From Phellopilus nigrolimitatus (taxonomy: Eukaryota > Basidiomycota > Agaricomycetes > Hymenochaetales > Hymenochaetaceae), in NCBI GenBank assembly GCA_021029095.1, contig JAJOHG010000005.1:682001-746000 (forward strand): 64,000 bases of DNA, read 5' to 3'. The translations under genes were made by a program, and so were the position numbers. The notes under the pieces are model-generated. The model did not search any database. It saw only the letters and a list, made by a program, of their open reading frames with translations, and was not told the DNA's origin. Positions 37,224 to 47,159 of the stretch are shown here, piece after piece (position 1 is the first letter of the stretch; each line of letters begins with the position of its first letter).

Positions 37224-37662
37224 ATGACTATAGATGAGCAGGATGTCTTTATTTACTTCGCGGGGGCAAATGTACCAGTAGGTTTCGTAAGCAAAAATTG
37301 TAAGTGATGACGTCAATCTCGAAGCCAATCTTGATCAGCGCTTGCGGCGTCAGAATCCAACTCTCAAACCAAACTCGACTTGGATTGTATCTTCGACAAT
37401 GACACCGATGCACTTACATCATACGTCGACCAGAGCCTCCTCTTCCCCGGATCGCCATTCGAGGTCACCTTCCCCGCCGTCTCTGACATTCCACCCCTCC
37501 ATTGTGCCCAAGCCGACTGGTATAATAGGCTCTGCTGCTAGTGGTGCTCACTACTCGGGAGCAAAAGTACAGCACAGGCGATCCGACGTACAGCGCGCAA
37601 GCTTTGGCTACGGGAGAATCGGAGCTGGTGAGACGGCGCGCTCAGGGTATTGGATGATCTGA
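37224..37662 (+). CDS. small hypothetical protein, three exons
   Basis: From ATG 37224 the frame reads MTIDEQDVFIYFAGANVPV. A 57-nt intron (37282-37338) joins to ALAASESNSQTKLDLDCIFD, then TDALTSYVDQSLLFPGSPFE and SDIPPLHCAQADW. A 58-nt intron (37520-37577) joins to RSDVQRASFGYGRIGAGE and a stop after SGYWMI. Both introns have the size usual here and keep a single acidic, protein-like frame. The product is about 105 residues. No family is recognised. Overlapping frames in the same exons are Ser/Pro-rich and less plausible. Confidence 0.45.
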
Positions 37663-37719
37663 AAGAAGTGAGCATCGCTTAAATAACGGTGATATGCCCC
37701 TATTGTGGCTTGAGCGAGA

Positions 37720-38378
37720 ATGCTAAATGCAGTGTGATAGCTTTATTCCTGCCGACCATCGCCGGAGATCTTTGAAAGAAGCTGGAGAAAGGACGCGGTT
37801 TTCGAGGTGCGAAGATAGGTATGGTAAATGCTCTTCGATACTAATCCATCTATAAAGGATCCTTTAGCGCATTGTGAAGGCTTGAATGAGATTGCCCCAC
37901 AGGTATTTATATTATCTTTTGCTTGACTTTTGAGCTAAAATGTTGGCTCCATATAGTGGTACGCAATGGTACGTATCTGTCCTTACTCGAGATATATGCA
38001 CTAACTTTATTTTGCCTGCAGCCGAAGGTATTTTCAAAGTCAGAAACAGTCGCGAGTCGCGTTTTGTCGTCGACGCACCATCCAAATCGTATTATCTATT
38101 CGCAAACACAAGAATATACACTGAGAGGAATCGGAACCAAGCGAGTAGGCGTTGATATTTGAGCTAGATCGTTTGAGCTTTTTTCATTGCTCTGCCAGAC
38201 GGTCAAGTCCATAGTCGTTATCGAATTGGACGACGACGACAAAATCGTGAGGCTCGAAGACCAGCGGAACGGCGAGGAATCTCCGACGGCTTGGGGCGTG
38301 GGCACCCTTCGAAGATTGAATGGCAAGTTCACACCTTGGCTTGTGAGAGTGCCGAAAGGTGTGCGCAAGTCGGATTGA
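37720..38378 (+). CDS. conserved-looking hypothetical, possibly NTF2/SnoaL-like; 5' end unknown
   Basis: Exons join to one protein: PEIFERSWRKDAVFE, then DPLAHCEGLNEIAPQ, a 12-nt exon WYAM (37957-37968), PKVFSKSETVASRVLSS, IIYSQTQEYTLRGIGTKR, then TVKSIVVIELDDDDKIVRLE and TAWGVGTLRRLNGKFTPW before the stop. Each join keeps phase. The pattern of an early DPL block and a late beta-rich VVIELDD...KIVRLEDQ stretch recalls small NTF2-like folds of fungi, but that is inference. The first exon and start codon could not be fixed. It could be a continuation of, or independent from, the gene at 37224. Confidence 0.55.
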
Positions 38379-39126
38379 TGAATGGTGGTGATGAGAACAC
38401 GTGTTCTGGTTACGTTTTTACACTGGCCCTCGCTCATGCATATGTAAACCCTTACTCTATTTTTTCTCTTCATCGTGCATCCTACTGTATATCTGCCATT
38501 TCCACTGTATGCTCATCTATAGCTTTGCTGTCTTCTATGCTTTTGTACGCAGTATATCTGTGCATGTGTGAGCTAGCTTTGGTGTCCTCGAATTTAGTGT
38601 GAATTGATCATTTACTCGACAAGCGCCCTAGAACCGCAGATCATAAATAGCTTATCTGTATCTGTATTGATAGGGTCTTCTATCGGAAGGAACTCTGATT
38701 ATGTAATACGTCTACCCCACACTGGGGTAAGTCAGTTGCGATCGTCGCCGCGTCTCCGAGCGTTGAATGAGCTCCGACCGTTTTCTTTTTTTTTTTGTCC
38801 TGATCAAGTGTGTTGACCCCCGTCCCTTGCCCGCAGTCAAACCCTGTCTTCTTGATTTAAGGCCCGAACCGATGCGCTAGTACGGTTGGCAGACGGCTCG
38901 TTAACCGAGACCCCGTGGGGGTCAGCTGGCGAAACGAAGCTGCAAAGTCGTCTCGTAGTTCCGATCCAGCGTGTATAACTTTCGACCAGGATCAGCCGTC
39001 CAAAGGACAACCTATCCCAATCCCCCCATTCCCACCTCATCTTTCCCATTCTCAGTCCCATCATGTCTGCTCTGTGCGCGACGAGGCTAGCACGTCTACG
39101 CTGAGGCAACCTATCTATCTCCCTCC
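38379..39126. other. intergenic and 5' leader region
   Basis: No gene is supported. A T-rich tract ends near 38803. An ATG at 39063 may be the true start of the dehydrogenase if a GTCTAC...CTCAG intron is used, adding a short presequence-like MSALCATRLA. Confidence 0.45.
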
Positions 39127-40308
39127 ATGCACCTCAGCTCAGCTGCGCCCGCCGTTCTTTCGCGCGGTCGGCCATCGTCGCAGCCCGGAAAGTGCAGTCG
39201 GTTTCTCCTCTGGCCCCAATTGGCGTCGAGGCCTGCTCTGAAGGCTGCAGCTGACCCCACCTTCAAGCCCCGCCCGACCTTGCAAAAGGAGTTCTCCCTT
39301 ACGGGCCGCGTCGCAATTGTTTCTGGCGCAAATCGCGGACTGGGGCTCGAAATGGCCGAGTCGCTATGCGAGGCCGGTGCCATAGTCTATGCCCTCGATA
39401 CCAACCCTGAACCGGGTAACGAGTGGAAAGCGACTCGGAGCTACGTCGAGCGCATGGGCGTCGAGGGTGCCAGGCTCGAGTATGCGAGCGTCGACGTCAC
39501 TGACCAGAAGACGTTATGGAACACTGTCGAGGCCATCGCCTCCAAAGAGGGGAGGATGGACGTGTGCATCGCAGCCGCCGCTATCCTTCATGGCGAGACT
39601 TGTCTGAATTACAAGGCCGACGATTTCAATAGGGTCATGAATGTCAATGCGACCGGGGTTCTGCATACCGCCCAGGCGGCTGGTCGGATGATGGCCAAGT
39701 ATGGTACTCCAGGAAGTATCATCTTGATTGCGTCGATGAGTGGAGGCATTACGAACAGAGTCAGTCCGCTGTGGTTTTTCACGTCGACAAAGCTAACAAC
39801 TTAGGTACTTCATTCAGGGTCACGATTGGGTTGCGTATAATGCTAGCAAGGCCGCGGTCCACCAGGTTTGTAATTCTTTTAAAGCGAGCTTGTCCTGATA
39901 CTAAGCTGCTTTTGCCTTGACGGAACAGATGGGTCGCAGCTTGGCTTGTGAGCTCGGTCCACAGAAAATTAGGGTGAACACGATTTCGCCAGGACACTTC
40001 TACACTGCGTGCGTGACAGTCTCCTATAGTTGTGAATCGAAACAGTGCTTTTCTAATAACACGTAAAAGTATGACCGCAGAGTACCTCGACGTGTATCCC
40101 GAATTGCTTGAATCGTGGTCGAATCTGAACCCGCTCGGTCGCTTGGGACGTCCAGACGAGCTGAGGGGCGCCGTCTCCTGGCTGGCGTCGGATGCATCCT
40201 CGTTCTGCACGGGAAGCGAGTGAGTGGACCAATAACTCTCTGATCCATCAGTCGCTGATCAGTCTTGCCCACAGCATTCTTGTCACTGGAGGACACCATG
40301 CGTGGTAA
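39127..40308 (+). CDS. short-chain dehydrogenase/reductase
   Basis: A classical SDR of the NAD(P)-binding Rossmann type. The cofactor motif reads GRVAIVSGANRGLGLEMAES. An acidic residue follows beta-2 (YALDTNPEPG), suggesting NAD preference, though this is inference. The catalytic set is present: Asn in MNVNATG, Ser in IASMSGG, and YxxxK as VAYNASKAAVHQMG. RVNTISPGHFYT and the closing SDILVTGGHHAW fit the family. Introns lie near 39758, 39870 and 40010, and before the last exon. The substrate is unknown; sorbose/mannitol-dehydrogenase-like SDRs have a similar ending. The start is uncertain between 39127 and 39063. Confidence 0.85.
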
Positions 40309-40892
40309 TTCTTTTTTCTTCTTTTTCGTAACATAGAAAAGGTATATAGACGCACGCTGCTGTTCATCGAAGAGGTTTCATCTTCATTCCGATAGATTTT
40401 GGGAAGACATGTTTCTCTCATTTTGTTCGTAGTAGGGCTTTTTTTCTTCTGCTATAACAAGGGTTTTAGACGTCATAGACTTTCATAGACTTTTTAGATA
40501 TGATTTGAAGCTGGATTCGCATACGACATCCTCCAGGTATACAAGTCGAGTGAAACCGATGGAAGAAACTCTATGCATTTATAAGCAAGACCAAAGATAT
40601 TCAGCGATGACGATGATAATGGGTGCCTGTGTACGATAGACGGAGCCTAATTTGTTTGTGCTGTAGATGGTATTGACAAGCTTGAGTCGACGACCTGTGA
40701 CCAACCTGACCGAAAGGGATCGATGCGAGCCTCGCCCCCAGACTTCTGGAAAAAGAAGTTTATCGTAGGTAGAAATCATCACGTGTTTCATTGATCGACA
40801 AAGGAACGAGGCTATACGTAAGCCTGCATAATCACTGGCAAAACAGTACAGAATTCTCTTCTTTTAATCATCTCTGGCTTGGTGTATGAAAC
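40309..40892. other. intergenic, no gene seen
   Basis: AT-rich 3' flank of the dehydrogenase and leader of the AlkB-like gene. No supported feature. Confidence 0.5.
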
Positions 40893-42502
40893 ATGGATTC
40901 TGAGGTTAGCATAACCAATGCTCCTGTGCCAGGGTCTTCTGCGTATAAAAAGGCTCGCAGACAATTCGCGAAGAGCACCCGCAACCGACCCTCTGATGAC
41001 TCATTTGGCTGGACACCTTCCGCGCTGCAGAGAAGAGATATAAAGCCAAGTTTCCTCCACCAGACCTGTCGAAAGATGTTTTGGATCTTGCTCTACTAGA
41101 CGATGAACGAAAGACGAGATCAACTGTTGCATATGGAAAGGGAGGCCGGACGCCTTTGATGTACGAGAAGTAGAAATTAAAACAACTTCAGGTCTTGGGA
41201 GGAGACGGGTGAAAGCTTTCTGTATTCCCCAGGTACCTGGTATGCTCCTGTTTTAAGCAATGATGAGCAAAACTACAGCTGACTGTAACTGCATAATTTA
41301 GGCTTAGTTCTTCTACCAGGGTTTTTGCCTCCAGAAACTCAGAGAAATCTTGTTCGCTGGAGTCTTTCTGGACATGCACGCTGGCCAAACCAGACAAATC
41401 TCGATATTCATTACAACGTCCCAGAAGAAGGAGTTTGGAATCTGCACACGAACTCACAAGCGGACCCTCAAAATCTCGAAGCCATTCTCATCTCTCCGAA
41501 AGAGAGTGATCCTGCCGCAGTCCCTGAGCCACCAGGCCCTCGACAGCTGGTTTCCAATACCCCAGCCAGTCTTCAAAACTTCTCGGATCTCTCGAATCAG
41601 CCCAAACCGCCATCTGCACCATCTGGGCATCTCAAACCAGCCACAGCGTCTGAACTGCTCCCAAGATTGCGTTGGGCAAACATCGGATGGTTTTACCACT
41701 GGGGGACCAAGCAGTACGACTTCAGTCGAGGCAAAGCTGAAGTTAGCGAGCCGTTGAGGTCGATATGCAAGGAGATGGTCGGATCCATCAATTGGGAGGA
41801 TGTTTTTGGCAGGGATTTAGAAACGCAGAGGCAGCTCGACTGGGGTGAGACAGGACCAGATTGGCGGAGCTGGAAATCAACGTATGGTGAGAATCCAGTG
41901 CAGGGCGGATGATAGGTGGTCTGATTTGTTCACCCCATACATAGAGCCTGACGCTGGGATAGTAAATTTCTACCAGTATAAGGTAAAACACTTTGAAGCC
42001 TTGCACCGACTACATGATTGAAGTGTCCTTGTTTCAGGATACGCTGATGGCACACGTTGATCGCTCTGAGATGTGTGCTACTTCGCCATTAGTATCGCTC
42101 TCGTGAGTCTTCGCCACTGCATAGACAACATTGTACTAATTTCATCGTAGCTTGGGAAACGCAGCTGTATTCCTGATTGGAGGCCTTACACGAGATGAAA
42201 AACCCGTGCCAATCCTTCTACGGTCCGGCGACGCTGTCGTGATGGCAGGACCAGGATGCAGAAGAGCTTACCACGGCACGTACATATCAAGCGATCCTCG
42301 AGACAAAAACGTAATGGTCTATACAGGTGTCCCAAGAATTTTGGAGGGAACCCTTCCCAGGCATTTACAACCCTCAGAAGTCCGTGATCCGGACTGGAAC
42401 GCCTTCGGTCAGTACCTCCAAACGGCCCGCATCAATATCAATGCGAGACAAGTGTTTCCAAAGGGGTTTGATCCCTTGGAGAGCAGACATGCGGGTTTAT
42501 AG
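40893..42502 (+). CDS. ALKBH1-like 2-oxoglutarate/Fe(II) dioxygenase
   Basis: An AlkB-family oxidative demethylase of nucleic acids, closest in look to ALKBH1. The start gives MDSEVSITNAPVPGSSAYKK. Later blocks are LLPGFLPPETQRNL, LRWANIGWFYHWGTKQYDFS and, in the core, NFYQYKDTLMAHVDRSE, whose HVD is the first Fe(II) pair. LGNAAVFLIGGLTR, LLRSGDAVVMAGPGCRRAYHG (distal His) and ARININARQVFPKGFDP (2-oxoglutarate Arg) follow. Reading YHG directly into VPRILEG requires removing 42276-42326. That 51-nt, stop-free, in-frame segment has a GC-AG border. Substrate (DNA, tRNA or mRNA) cannot be told from sequence. Confidence 0.88.
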
Positions 42503-42725
42503 GCGAATGGTGGCTGTCGGAGGTAGGTAGGTAGTTTATTACCGAGTGTGTTAGCGGGATGATGTCAACAGAATCGGGAGATGCGGGTAATCAAGGAGCG
42601 GTGTTAAGATATACTATACATTGTATACTATGCGATTGTAAAGCAAATGGGAAAGCGCGGTTTCATCAGCGCGAAAACAGTTCGTCCGTTGGATGGTGCT
42701 CACTCGTGCGGGATCGCACGAGCTA

Positions 42726-43078
42726 TCATTGATCGTCTTGATGAAGCACCTCCAGCGCCTTCTGCCTGCGCTCAGCCCGAACCTTCGCGTCCTCCCTGTT
42801 ACGCACCGCGCGGTCAACACGCTGCGTACGATGCCAACTCAGCCACACGAGCCTCAGTATCGATTTCAAACGCACCTCTTTTCGGAGACACATGTTCAGG
42901 TCGTGCTTAATGCTGTTGCAGCCGCCGAAGTATTTGGACCAGAAGCTCGAATGGCATTGTTCCAGCGCATCAATGAATTCCTTACAGCCTGGAAACTGAA
43001 GTCGGTACATTTCTAGCAAATATAATGGCGAATAATGAGGGACGTACCGATGTTCTTGTCTGTTAGTTGTGGGTGCAT
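42726..43078 (-). CDS. CMC2: CMC2-like cytochrome c oxidase assembly protein
   Basis: A small twin-CX9C protein of the mitochondrial intermembrane space, needed for cytochrome c oxidase assembly. The start gives MHPQLTDKNI. After an intron it continues GCKEFIDALEQCHSSFW, then GGCNSIKHDLNMCLRKE. After a second intron come RVDRAVRNREDAKVR and a tail ending HQDDQ. Both CX9C pairs (CKEFIDALEQC and CNSIKHDLNMC) are intact. The MHPQL start is a family hallmark. It is convergent with the AlkB-like gene. Confidence 0.9.
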
Positions 43079-44184
43079 CTCACAGGGCTCAAGTAGGAGA
43101 CTGTTCGTGAAAAACGTGACTGCGCTCCTTCGAAAGTCTAAAAGAAGTAAGCGACTTCCATGGAAGTCTTCTTGGACTTTGTCTTCCGTCCACTTTGACG
43201 GTTTGACCTCAATTGCTGTATCCTGATCCAATTACTATCAGGCTCTCCCCACCTTCTTCGTGTATCAAAAATACGGTGCTACGTATGCCGACTTCCATCA
43301 CCCACCGATGATCTGCATTGAATTTGCAAGGCTTTGCCAGAAAATGCTGGGTTATGATACAACCTAGCGTCCGAATGGCGGCGAGACGCCCTCCAAGCTC
43401 AACTGTAATATTACCTTACGGTAACTCCTTTGTATGGATAATCGACCGTACATCCTGCGCATGATGTGCGCTCAAGACACTTGATCTTGCTAGGACACCA
43501 TGTGCGCAGCTTGTGTGTTCATCAATCATTGAGCCGTCATGGTAGTCTCTACTTGAACTCTGACTCATTGTTCTACGCTCGGCCCTTCAGAGAGCCCGTT
43601 CTAAGGTTTGGGATATCGCCTGCATATTTGTAAGCTCCTTCGTCTTTCTTCTGGGAGCAGATTAAGTATCTCCGGATGGCAAATTCTCTTTTTTTGCAGA
43701 AGGTGTAGTCTTTACAATCGATCAACCCGAGCATTTATGACCGAAAGGAATCACTAATCACAGTCTCACTGCTGATGCCGAGCACGGACACATGCTTTTT
43801 CAAGTTATACGCCCAATGGCCCCTCGGAAGGACGTATGAATACCGCAAGAAAACCCGAGTTCCGGCGTCTCGCTCTCATGCGTCTGCGTGCAAGTGGAGC
43901 GAGCGCCTTACGAAGGCGGGAATTACTTTATCTAGTAGGAACCTGTCTCCGGCTTACTCTGGCGCCCATGACTTACCTTGATCCATTGGCACGGAGTTCG
44001 TGGCACGTAATGTCTCTTTCTTACAGCATATAGGCGAATGCGCTTTTCGACTATCGCCTCGACTCAGATGCGATAGGATCGTCTGTCGCTAGGCTCTACT
44101 CAGCCGCTCTTTCAGCTTGTGATGCCATTTTTTCTGCTTTACAGGCTATGTCTTGTTCTGCCACTTCCCGAGCTGTCTGCTAAG
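43079..44184. other. intergenic, no supported gene
   Basis: About 1.1 kb with only short unrelated frames on either strand. Nothing recognised. The right end carries the promoter of the Zn2Cys6 gene. Confidence 0.5.
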
Positions 44185-44190
44185 TATAAA
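44185..44190 (+). promoter_or_regulatory. TATA box of the Zn2Cys6 gene
   Basis: TATAAA about 95 bp before the ATG at 44284, followed by a CT-rich leader. Confidence 0.5.
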
Positions 44191-44283
44191 GATGTCCCTC
44201 GCTGTTCTCTGGACCTCCATCGTCAATTCTCTGGCACGCACACACATACTCCCTTGCGTATACAAGCCCTCGCCTCTCTAACC

Positions 44284-44595
44284 ATGGCCTCTGAACTTGA
44301 TATTAGAGTCAACACCCCTGAGAATATGCAAAGGAACGGTGGTAGGGCCATCAGAGGCAAAGCCTGCAGTTACTGCAAGAGTAAGAAGCTAAGGGTATGC
44401 TCTGGGACGTGTTTCGTAGCTCAGATTTGCAGTTAATTCTAAAATCCAGTGCGAACGAGTTTCTACGGACGAACCGTGCACCAATTGTACAAAGCTCAAA
44501 TTGACTTGCGAGACCGCAGAGGTGAGTGTAGAGAGGACCTCTTACGACGCCCAGTGCTCAATTACTGATGCTTGACTGCTTGTCATTTTAGAACT
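44284..44595 (+). CDS. stand-alone Zn2Cys6 DNA-binding domain protein
   Basis: The frame begins MASELDIRVNTPENMQRNGG. It reads RGKACSYCKSKKLR, then after a 55-nt intron CERVSTDEPCTNCTKLKLTC. This is a complete binuclear zinc cluster (CX2CX6C, then CX8CX2CX6C). After ETAE a GTGAGT...TTTAG intron leads to one more residue and a stop, giving about 65 residues with no dimerisation or activation region. Either the gene encodes only a DNA-binding module, or it is a truncated remnant of a larger regulator. No downstream frame resembles a fungal transcription-factor middle domain. Confidence 0.6.
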
Positions 44596-44955
44596 GAGTT
44601 CGTCAGTACTCCACCAAGTAGCCCATCCATGATATCGTTCCAGCTGGTACATTACTACACACCGTGGTTTTTGCACTTAATTTTGTATTGTTCGAGCTTA
44701 GCATGTACCGCAACCTTGGGGAATATCTCGCGTTTGGAGAAATGGGGCATAATCGTTGAAGCCGAATGCATACTATTGAATTGAACGTCGCTTTGATTGA
44801 AAGGCTGAAACCGCGTTAGCGACCGATCATCTGCCAGTATAGGACTCGCAAAGAGAATATTCAACATTTGCGCAAAAAAAATCTATAATTGGCAAAGAGT
44901 ATAATGTAAAATGCGAGTATCTTGGATGAGTCGCAAAGTCGGCAGCCCATTCTGA
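44596..44955. other. intergenic spacer
   Basis: No gene seen between the zinc-cluster gene and the 3' end of QCR7. Confidence 0.5.
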
Positions 44956-45514
44956 TTACCGCTTTCTCTGGACTTGAACGTTGTCCCACTTCGCCCTTTC
45001 GGTGTCCTCTTTCGAAACCTCCTCGACGTGGGGTTTGAGGTAGCGAATGTCCTAGCACCGGTATTCGTATGAGAACAATTGAAGACGCGCAACTGTTTTG
45101 AACAGATTACCTCTTCGGGCTTAACCCACTGCTCCTTTGGCAGGTTTTTATGGAGGACACTGGCCTGCGAGGCGATGCGGAAACGGTAGATGCGGTCGTA
45201 CGCTTCACGAGGCGTCAGACGACCAATGGCCTAGCAGCACACATAAGAACCACAAGACCAAGGGCTCCTTCAAACTGCCTCACCTTCTGAACGTCTTCAC
45301 GCTCCTCGACGACTGAGGGGGCAGGGGGAACATATATAAACTTTCACGCAAAGGGAACGCCAAGTGTAAACTCACGGAGGTCATCGTATTTGAGGCCCAT
45401 CTGTCTATAGCCAGCGGTCTGCGCGTACCAGTTCGCGATTGGTTTGAACCATCGATAGAGAGTGCGCGACTTGCTGATCTGTGGTGCCAGCGAGATGCCC
45501 AAGGGTCCGAACAT
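44956..45514 (-). CDS. QCR7: cytochrome bc1 complex subunit 7
   Basis: The matrix-side 14-kDa subunit of ubiquinol-cytochrome c reductase. The start reads MFGPLGISLAPQISKSRTL, then WYAQTAGYRQMGLKYDDLL. Introns bring in VEERDVQ-type sequence (VEEREDVQKAIGRL), TPREAYDRIYRFRIASQ, LHKNLPKEQWVKPEE and a final exon DIRYLKPHVEEVSKED. The end is QVQRKR. All blocks match the family. It is divergent from the nucleoside diphosphate kinase gene, 219 bp away. Confidence 0.92.
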
Positions 45515-45733
45515 TGTGAGCTAGACAAATGTCGAGTGTAAGGACGATGGTGAGGAAGAAGTCGGAATTAGAGCTCTGTATTTGCGTCTGTTTACCGGGT
45601 AGTACCGCGGCGCGCACGCGGCAGCCGATATAATCAGTTGTGCAGTAAAACCTACAGTCCAACCATCCTGTTTTCGTCGCACTTCCTTCTCCTCTTTTTT
45701 GTTCTCTTTCTGCCCCTTTGCAACCCTTCAATC

Positions 45734-46441
45734 ATGTCCAAGTACAGAGCAGACCTACATAATGATCAAGGCAAGTTTACTGAAATTTTTCTTGTGCAAC
45801 ACGCATCTCGATGCTCATGCATACATCCACGCGTAGCCGGATGGCGTCCAGCGCAACTTGGTCGGTCCCATCATCGCCCGCTTCGAGCAGCGCGGCTTCA
45901 AGCTTGTCGCGCTCAAGCTTGTTCATGCGTCGCCGGAGCACCTTGAGAAGCGTGAGTTATATTCAGCGGTCTCGCAATTTAGGACTTGTTCGAGTGCTTA
46001 CCCTCATCGATGAACGAAGACTACGAGGATCTTAAGGGCAAATCCTTCTTCCCTGGCCTGATCAAGTACATGTCGGCTGGCCCGGTCGTCGCTATGGTTT
46101 GGGAGGGTCTCGATGCTGTCAAGACTGGTCGTGCCATGCTTGGTGCTACTAACCCCCTTGCCTCTGTCCCTGGTTAGTATTTCTGAGTATTTATGATTCG
46201 CGAAAACAATCTAACTGTTCATTTCATAGGCACTATCCGTGGCGATTACGCTCTCGCTGTCGGCCGCAACATATGCCACGGCTCCGACTCCGTTGAGAGC
46301 GCCAAGAAGGAAATTGCCTTGTGAGCCATTTTCCTTACATGCACGTGTTTGCGTTGTTCACTGAACTGTGCGACTTACAGGTGGTTCCCGGACGGCATCG
46401 TGCAGTACAGGGATATTGCTGAGGACTTGATTTTCGAGTGA
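45734..46441 (+). CDS. NDK1: nucleoside diphosphate kinase, with an apparent +1 frame break
   Basis: This transfers the gamma phosphate between nucleoside triphosphates through a phosphohistidine. The body is clear: [75 protein letters not shown], the active site [15 protein letters not shown], and [20 protein letters not shown]. The first intron (45771-45836) has a GC donor with the ideal AAG|GCAAGT context. The ATG at 45734 is one base out of frame with TYIMIK; dropping one A of the AA at about 45740 restores it. An ATG at 45762 would otherwise give a protein lacking the first strand. An error or a recent mutation is likely. Confidence 0.85.
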
Positions 46442-47159
46442 AGATGAGATAAAACAATAACGATCTCGACGTTTTCTTGAGGACAAGTTACTTTGCATGG
46501 CTTGTGTGTATGTTCAAAAATCGGGAAATAGAAATCTATCTGCTGGGCACGTGAAGAAACTGTGAAGATCGCGGGAAACCAGATCTCAGTATGAACTTCG
46601 GCCATTGCGAGGCCCGCACGTGCATATACATGTATACGTGCATACGACGCGTCCGCACGTGTTGATTTCCATGCTAAGAGCGTAAGAAGCGAAGACAACG
46701 CAGATTGTCTATTGAAGATTCAACTTGCATACCAGCTACGTCTTAGTTGATTCTATGTGTTCCCTGGTGCCATGGCTCAATGAATTGAACAGCCTGAGAA
46801 AACAAGGAACAGCCTATTGGAGGCATGATCGGATTCTCTTGAACGTGGAAACAAATAGCTGCTTGAACTCCTCAATCCCGCCGCCCGACGCACTCTAACC
46901 TTCTATAACCTTCTGCAAATAGGCACCTTGTACTTCAAATTCCCTGCGTGCTATGACAAGCGTGATACACAGCCCCGCCTGAGAAAAGGAACACTGATCT
47001 CGACGACCATGAACGTTTGTTCTCACTACATCTATTTAAGATAGTCTGTCTCTGGGCGCTGAATCAGAGGACTATGCCACGAACACTCCTCAACGTGCAG
47101 TCGCAAACGTTTCCTCATCTCTTCCTGGCATTTAGCTTGACCGTCCGCTCGTTGCGTCC
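46442..47159. other. intergenic, no supported gene
   Basis: Frames on the minus strand (46375-46698, 47032-47401) overlap real exons or lack coding character. No motif is seen. Confidence 0.5.

Noticed and set aside
45734..45770. Programmed +1 ribosomal frameshift in NDK
   Set aside because: There is no known slippery site, and several neighbouring genes show the same kind of one-base excess at homopolymers. Sequence error is simpler.
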